Origin: Halanaerobiales bacterium
Lineage (GTDB): Bacteria > Bacillota_F > Halanaerobiia > Halanaerobiales > DTU029
Direction of reading: 5' to 3'
Assembly: GCA_016278415.1 (NCBI GenBank)
Contig: JADQBV010000077.1
Location: 1 to 9,734, forward strand
DNA length: 9,734 bases
Shown: positions 7,430 to 9,734 of the stretch, one piece after another
Position numbering within the stretch: the first letter of the stretch is position 1
Layout: the number at the start of each line of letters is the position of its first letter
The notes under the pieces: model-generated
Told to the model about the DNA's origin: nothing
Database searches by the model: none
What the model saw: the letters and a program-made list of their open reading frames with translations, nothing else
Program-made: the position numbers and the translations under genes

Positions 7430-7467
7430 ATAAAACTTCGTAAAATATACATTTTACGAAGTTTTAT
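7430..7467. terminator. Perfect 17-bp-stem hairpin, probable bidirectional terminator
   Basis: ATAAAACTTCGTAAAAT (7430-7446) is the exact reverse complement of ATTTTACGAAGTTTTAT (7451-7467), with a 4-base ATAC loop. Each arm ends in an A/T run, so both strands give a stem followed by a U-rich tail (GTTTTATTA on plus; GTTTTATGTATTTTTG on minus). It would end minus-strand transcripts coming from yneA-yneB before the degV promoter. The stem has only three G+C pairs, so strength is moderate. Confidence 0.6.
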
Positions 7468-7595
7468 TAAAGAATATCAGTCTAATATAAAATGCTTCTA
7501 TTAAATAATGAGTAATTCCTGGTAGCTATAAAAATTGCTAGGTTTATAAATGACTTTACAAATGATTAATTAATCAAAAAAAATCTGCATGGACT

Positions 7596-7639
7596 TTATA
7601 CTAACCTATATATAATTAATTATATATAGGTTAGTATAA
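7596..7639. repeat. Perfect 44-bp palindrome with no spacer
   Basis: The left arm 7596-7617 (begins TTATACTAACC, ends TAATT) is the exact reverse complement of the right arm 7618-7639 (begins AATTA, ends GGTTAGTATAA): 22 of 22 positions pair and the centre is at 7617/7618. The symmetry breaks at the next base on each side (T7595/C7640). It lies 161 bases past the yneB stop. Possible roles are cruciform-forming DNA, a recombinase or repressor site, or an RNA hairpin ending the yneB transcript; no T-run follows directly on either strand. Confidence 0.9.
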
Positions 7640-7800
7640 CTCGCATCATATATAATATTTCAATAAGATCTAGTTCTTAACTCTTAACGCCTTATAATCC
7701 CTAATTATAATTTTTTTCCTAGCTCTATAAGATATCTAAATTTCAGTTTATATCTCATTAGTCTAGTTAACTTAACATTATGAGACAAAAAAACAAAATA

Positions 7801-8448
<648 letters not shown>

Positions 8449-8529
8449 TTACATCATCCTTTTCTTTTTAATAAAACTGAATTTGTTATACTTCTGCTAT
8501 ATCTCTTATAATATATCTAGTATACTAAT

Positions 8530-8560
8530 AGAAGCCTATCTCTCTACAAGATAAGCTTCT
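8530..8560 (-). terminator. Hairpin between yneA and yneB, probable leaky terminator
   Basis: AGAAGC (8530-8535) pairs with GCTTCT (8555-8560), and after one mismatch TATCT (8537-8541) pairs with AGATA (8549-8553); the loop is 7 bases. On the minus strand it starts 24 bases after the yneA stop. The following sequence (ATTAGTATACTAG) lacks a clean U-run, so it may attenuate rather than block transcription into yneB. Confidence 0.5.
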
Positions 8561-8583
8561 TAATAATATAAATTGCTAATAGA

Positions 8584-8892
8584 CTAAAAACTTGGTATAT
8601 TAATCGTTTGTCCTGGCTGCAAGATTGCATTTTTTAAACCATTTACTCTTTTTATTTGACTAATCATTTTCCTGGGATCAATCTCATTTAATTGATATGA
8701 TTTTACGATTGACCACAAAGTATCGCCTTTTTGTATTGTAATACTCCTATACTCAATCGGTTTACTCCCTTGAGATGATATAGCTATAAACATTAGAACT
8801 ATTATTAAAGCAAAAACAATAATATATTTACTAGGTTTAATTTTTGAGATCTTATTAGATTTATAATTATTTTTGACAACTGCATTATACAT
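8584..8892 (-). CDS. yneA: YneA-like LysM cell-division suppressor (SOS)
   Basis: This is a 102-residue protein: a basic N-terminus (1-21, lysine-rich), one membrane helix (about 22-40) and a single LysM domain (about 49-100). The domain holds ITIQKGDTLWSIVKSY (51-66), then VNGLKNAILQPGQTINIP (83-100). This topology, size and location next to lexA match B. subtilis YneA, which blocks septation while DNA is repaired and acts outside the membrane. Sequence similarity beyond LysM is low, as is normal for YneA. ATG 8892 follows GGAGGGG at ideal spacing. Reading can be extended upstream to a TTG at 8982, but that codon is the -35 box of its own promoter. It is controlled by two LexA operators (8928-8939 and 8962-8973), followed by a hairpin and then yneB. 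Confidence 0.85.
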   Translation of the reverse strand: MYNAVVKNNYKSNKISKIKPSKYIIVFALIIVLMFIAISSQGSKPIEYRSITIQKGDTLWSIVKSYQLNEIDPRKMISQIKRVNGLKNAILQPGQTINIPSF

Positions 8893-8927
8893 ATAATCCC
8901 CTCCTGCAAACTTATGTTTAATTAGCA

Positions 8928-8939
8928 AAACAAATGTTC
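8928..8939 (-). promoter_or_regulatory. LexA (SOS) operator 1 of yneA
   Basis: Minus-strand GAACATTTGTTT fits the Firmicutes LexA-box core GAAC-N4-GTTY. It lies between the yneA -10 box and the start codon, where bound LexA would block elongation. Its centre is 34 bases from operator 2. Confidence 0.75.
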
Positions 8940-8952
8940 TTTGTATATTAAT

Positions 8953-8982
8953 ATTATAACAGAACAATTGTTTACTTGTCAA
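8953..8982 (-). promoter_or_regulatory. Perfect-hexamer sigma-A promoter of yneA
   Basis: On the minus strand TTGACA (8982-8977) and TATAAT (8958-8953) are both perfect consensus, with an 18-base spacer. The spacer contains LexA operator 2. Such a strong promoter would need tight repression, which fits a lethal-if-constitutive division inhibitor. Confidence 0.88.
8962..8973 (+). promoter_or_regulatory. LexA (SOS) operator 2, inside the yneA promoter spacer
   Basis: GAACAATTGTTT (AAACAATTGTTC on the yneA strand) fits GAAC-N4-GTTY. It sits between the -35 and -10 boxes of the yneA promoter, the classic position for steric repression. Confidence 0.85.
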
Positions 8983-9002
8983 GGTAATTTAATACTTTTT
9001 TT

Positions 9003-9014
9003 GAACGATTGTTT
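9003..9014 (+). promoter_or_regulatory. LexA (SOS) operator 3, at the lexA promoter
   Basis: GAACGATTGTTT fits GAAC-N4-GTTY and overlaps by two bases the -35 box of the lexA promoter, giving autoregulation. Its centre is 41 bases from operator 2. Confidence 0.85.
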
Positions 9015-9041
9015 GCCATTAGTGTTTTTTTATGATATAAT
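9013..9041 (+). promoter_or_regulatory. Promoter of lexA
   Basis: TTGCCA (9013-9018, five of six) and TATAAT (9036-9041, perfect) are 17 bases apart. Transcription would start near 9048, leaving a leader of about 155 bases before the lexA ATG. Confidence 0.78.
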
Positions 9042-9095
9042 TATCTCTGTAATAAAGCAATATATTACTATTTTTAATATAATTTTTCTTTAATT

Positions 9096-9169
9096 TTATA
9101 TAATTTATTATTTACAATGAATAAATATTAAATTATATAATTCATACATATTCGATAAATTATATAATT
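9096..9169. repeat. A+T-only palindromic repeats in the lexA leader
   Basis: AAATTATATAATT occurs twice (9130-9142 and 9157-9169, 27-base period); its core AATTATATAATT is a 12-bp palindrome. A partial inverted copy, TTATATAATTT, lies at 9096-9106. The repeats lie in the untranslated leader between the lexA promoter and the ribosome binding site. Chance is possible in such A+T-rich sequence. Confidence 0.5.
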
Positions 9170-9204
9170 GATATATTTAAATATTTTTAGGAGGGAAATT
9201 TAAT

Positions 9205-9734
9205 ATGGAAGAGTTAACTAAGAGACAAAAGTCAATCCTTTCTTATATCCAGGAGGAAATACAAGATAAGGGATATCCACCATCTGTTAGAGAAATTGGT
9301 GAGGCTGTTGGATTAAAATCACCGGCTTCTGTTCACAGTCATCTTAAAAGTCTTGAAAAAATGGACTATATACGACGGGATCCATCTAAACCCAGGGCAA
9401 TTGAAGTATTATATGATTCTAATGGGGTTGAAACTGTAAAAAAAGAAATGATACAAATTCCTTTAGTCGGTAAAGTTACTGCCGGAGAGCCTATCTTAGC
9501 TGAAGAAAATATTGAAGACTTCTTTCCTGTTCCTGTTCAATACTTAAGCAGCTCAGCAAAAGACCTTTTCATGTTAGAAGTTAAAGGCGAAAGTATGATA
9601 GAAACCGGTATACATGATGGAGATTTTGTTATTGCACAAAAACAAAATTATGCTAATAACCGGGATATTGTAATTGCACTAACTGAAGATGGTGCAACAG
9701 TTAAAAGGTTTTTTAAAGAAAAAGATTATATTAG
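9205..9734 (+). CDS. lexA: LexA SOS repressor (3' end outside window)
   Basis: The first 176 residues of LexA (usual length about 205) are present, from ATG 9205 after AGGAGGG (9189-9195). Residues 1-65 are the winged helix-turn-helix: [12 protein letters not shown] (4-15), [20 protein letters not shown] (23-42) and [20 protein letters not shown] (43-62). The self-cleavage site is Ala93-Gly94 in GKVTAGEP. The catalytic dyad is Ser130 in [15 protein letters not shown] (126-140) and Lys167 in GATVKRF (163-169). It therefore looks fully functional. It represses SOS genes and is cleaved when RecA filaments form on single-stranded DNA. Operators for itself and for the divergent yneA lie upstream. 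Confidence 0.97.
   Translation, partial: MEELTKRQKSILSYIQEEIQDKGYPPSVREIGEAVGLKSPASVHSHLKSLEKMDYIRRDPSKPRAIEVLYDSNGVETVKKEMIQIPLVGKVTAGEPILAEENIEDFFPVPVQYLSSSAKDLFMLEVKGESMIETGIHDGDFVIAQKQNYANNRDIVIALTEDGATVKRFFKEKDYI

Larger units (their letters stand above)
7237..7800. other. Gene-free interval rich in inverted repeats
   Basis: About 560 bases lie between degV and yneB with no supported gene on either strand; the longest candidates start without a ribosome binding site and stop within 15-20 codons. The interval holds the degV promoter, a consensus DnaA box, a 17-bp-stem hairpin, a 14-bp palindrome (TGATTAATTAATCA, 7563-7576, followed by eight A) and a 44-bp perfect palindrome. It also holds a TTATAAT/ATTATAA repeat (7692-7710) followed by seven T, and a TCTCAT/ATGAGA pair (7753-7785). 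In B. subtilis the small gene ynzC follows yneB; I see no equivalent here. A remnant of a mobile element is one reading, but no transposase fragment is recognisable. Confidence 0.6.

Noticed and set aside
7237..7800. Possible CRISPR array, tRNA or transposase remnant in the repeat-rich gap
   Set aside because: There are no regularly spaced direct repeats, no cloverleaf with a T-loop, and no recognisable transposase fragment in any frame.
8893..8982. N-terminal extension of YneA from a TTG at 8982
   Set aside because: That TTG is the first triplet of the TTGACA -35 box, and the extension would cover the promoter, both LexA operators and the true ribosome binding site.

Overview
The window is about 70% A+T and carries strong AGGAGG-type ribosome binding sites, sigma-A-like promoters and a Firmicutes-style SOS cluster (lexA divergent from yneA-yneB). 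This points to a low-GC Firmicute. An anaerobe of the Halanaerobiales or a related clostridial lineage is my guess from gene content and style, but no rRNA or other decisive marker is present.

Layout. Positions 3-500 hold the 3' end of a LiaF-like membrane protein gene. Positions 653-3906 form a tight co-directional group: two small paired Gate-domain (nucleoside recognition) membrane proteins, an MFS transporter and a Gfo/Idh/MocA oxidoreductase, with gaps of 10, 51 and 31 bases. A separate gene at 4101-6197 encodes a full-length YyaL/SPATA20-type protein (DUF255 thioredoxin-like domain plus six-hairpin domain). Its ribosome binding site and -10 box lie inside a 12-bp inverted repeat. It ends at a clear terminator at 6221-6246 and converges on a DegV/FakB-family gene on the minus strand (6388-7236).

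Positions 7237-7800 hold no convincing gene. They carry an unusual density of inverted repeats: a perfect 17-bp-stem hairpin (7430-7467), a perfect 44-bp palindrome without spacer (7596-7639), a 14-bp palindrome, and a consensus DnaA box at 7385-7393. Next on the minus strand come yneB (serine recombinase) and yneA (LysM cell-division suppressor). The plus-strand lexA runs off the end of the window.

How the genes work together. The best-resolved module is the SOS switch at 8893-9204. Two LexA operators control yneA: one sits inside the spacer of a perfect-hexamer promoter (TTGACA/TATAAT), the other lies between promoter and start codon. A third operator abuts the -35 of the lexA promoter, so LexA should repress both divergent genes and be inactivated by RecA-stimulated self-cleavage (A93-G94, S130 and K167 are all visible). 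YneA would then delay division during DNA damage. YneB is probably co-transcribed past a leaky hairpin, and its role is not established. I see no wholly new multi-gene system. The most interesting unexplained elements are the palindrome cluster downstream of yneB, the hairpin that masks the yyaL ribosome binding site, and the altered lipid-head-group motif in the DegV protein.
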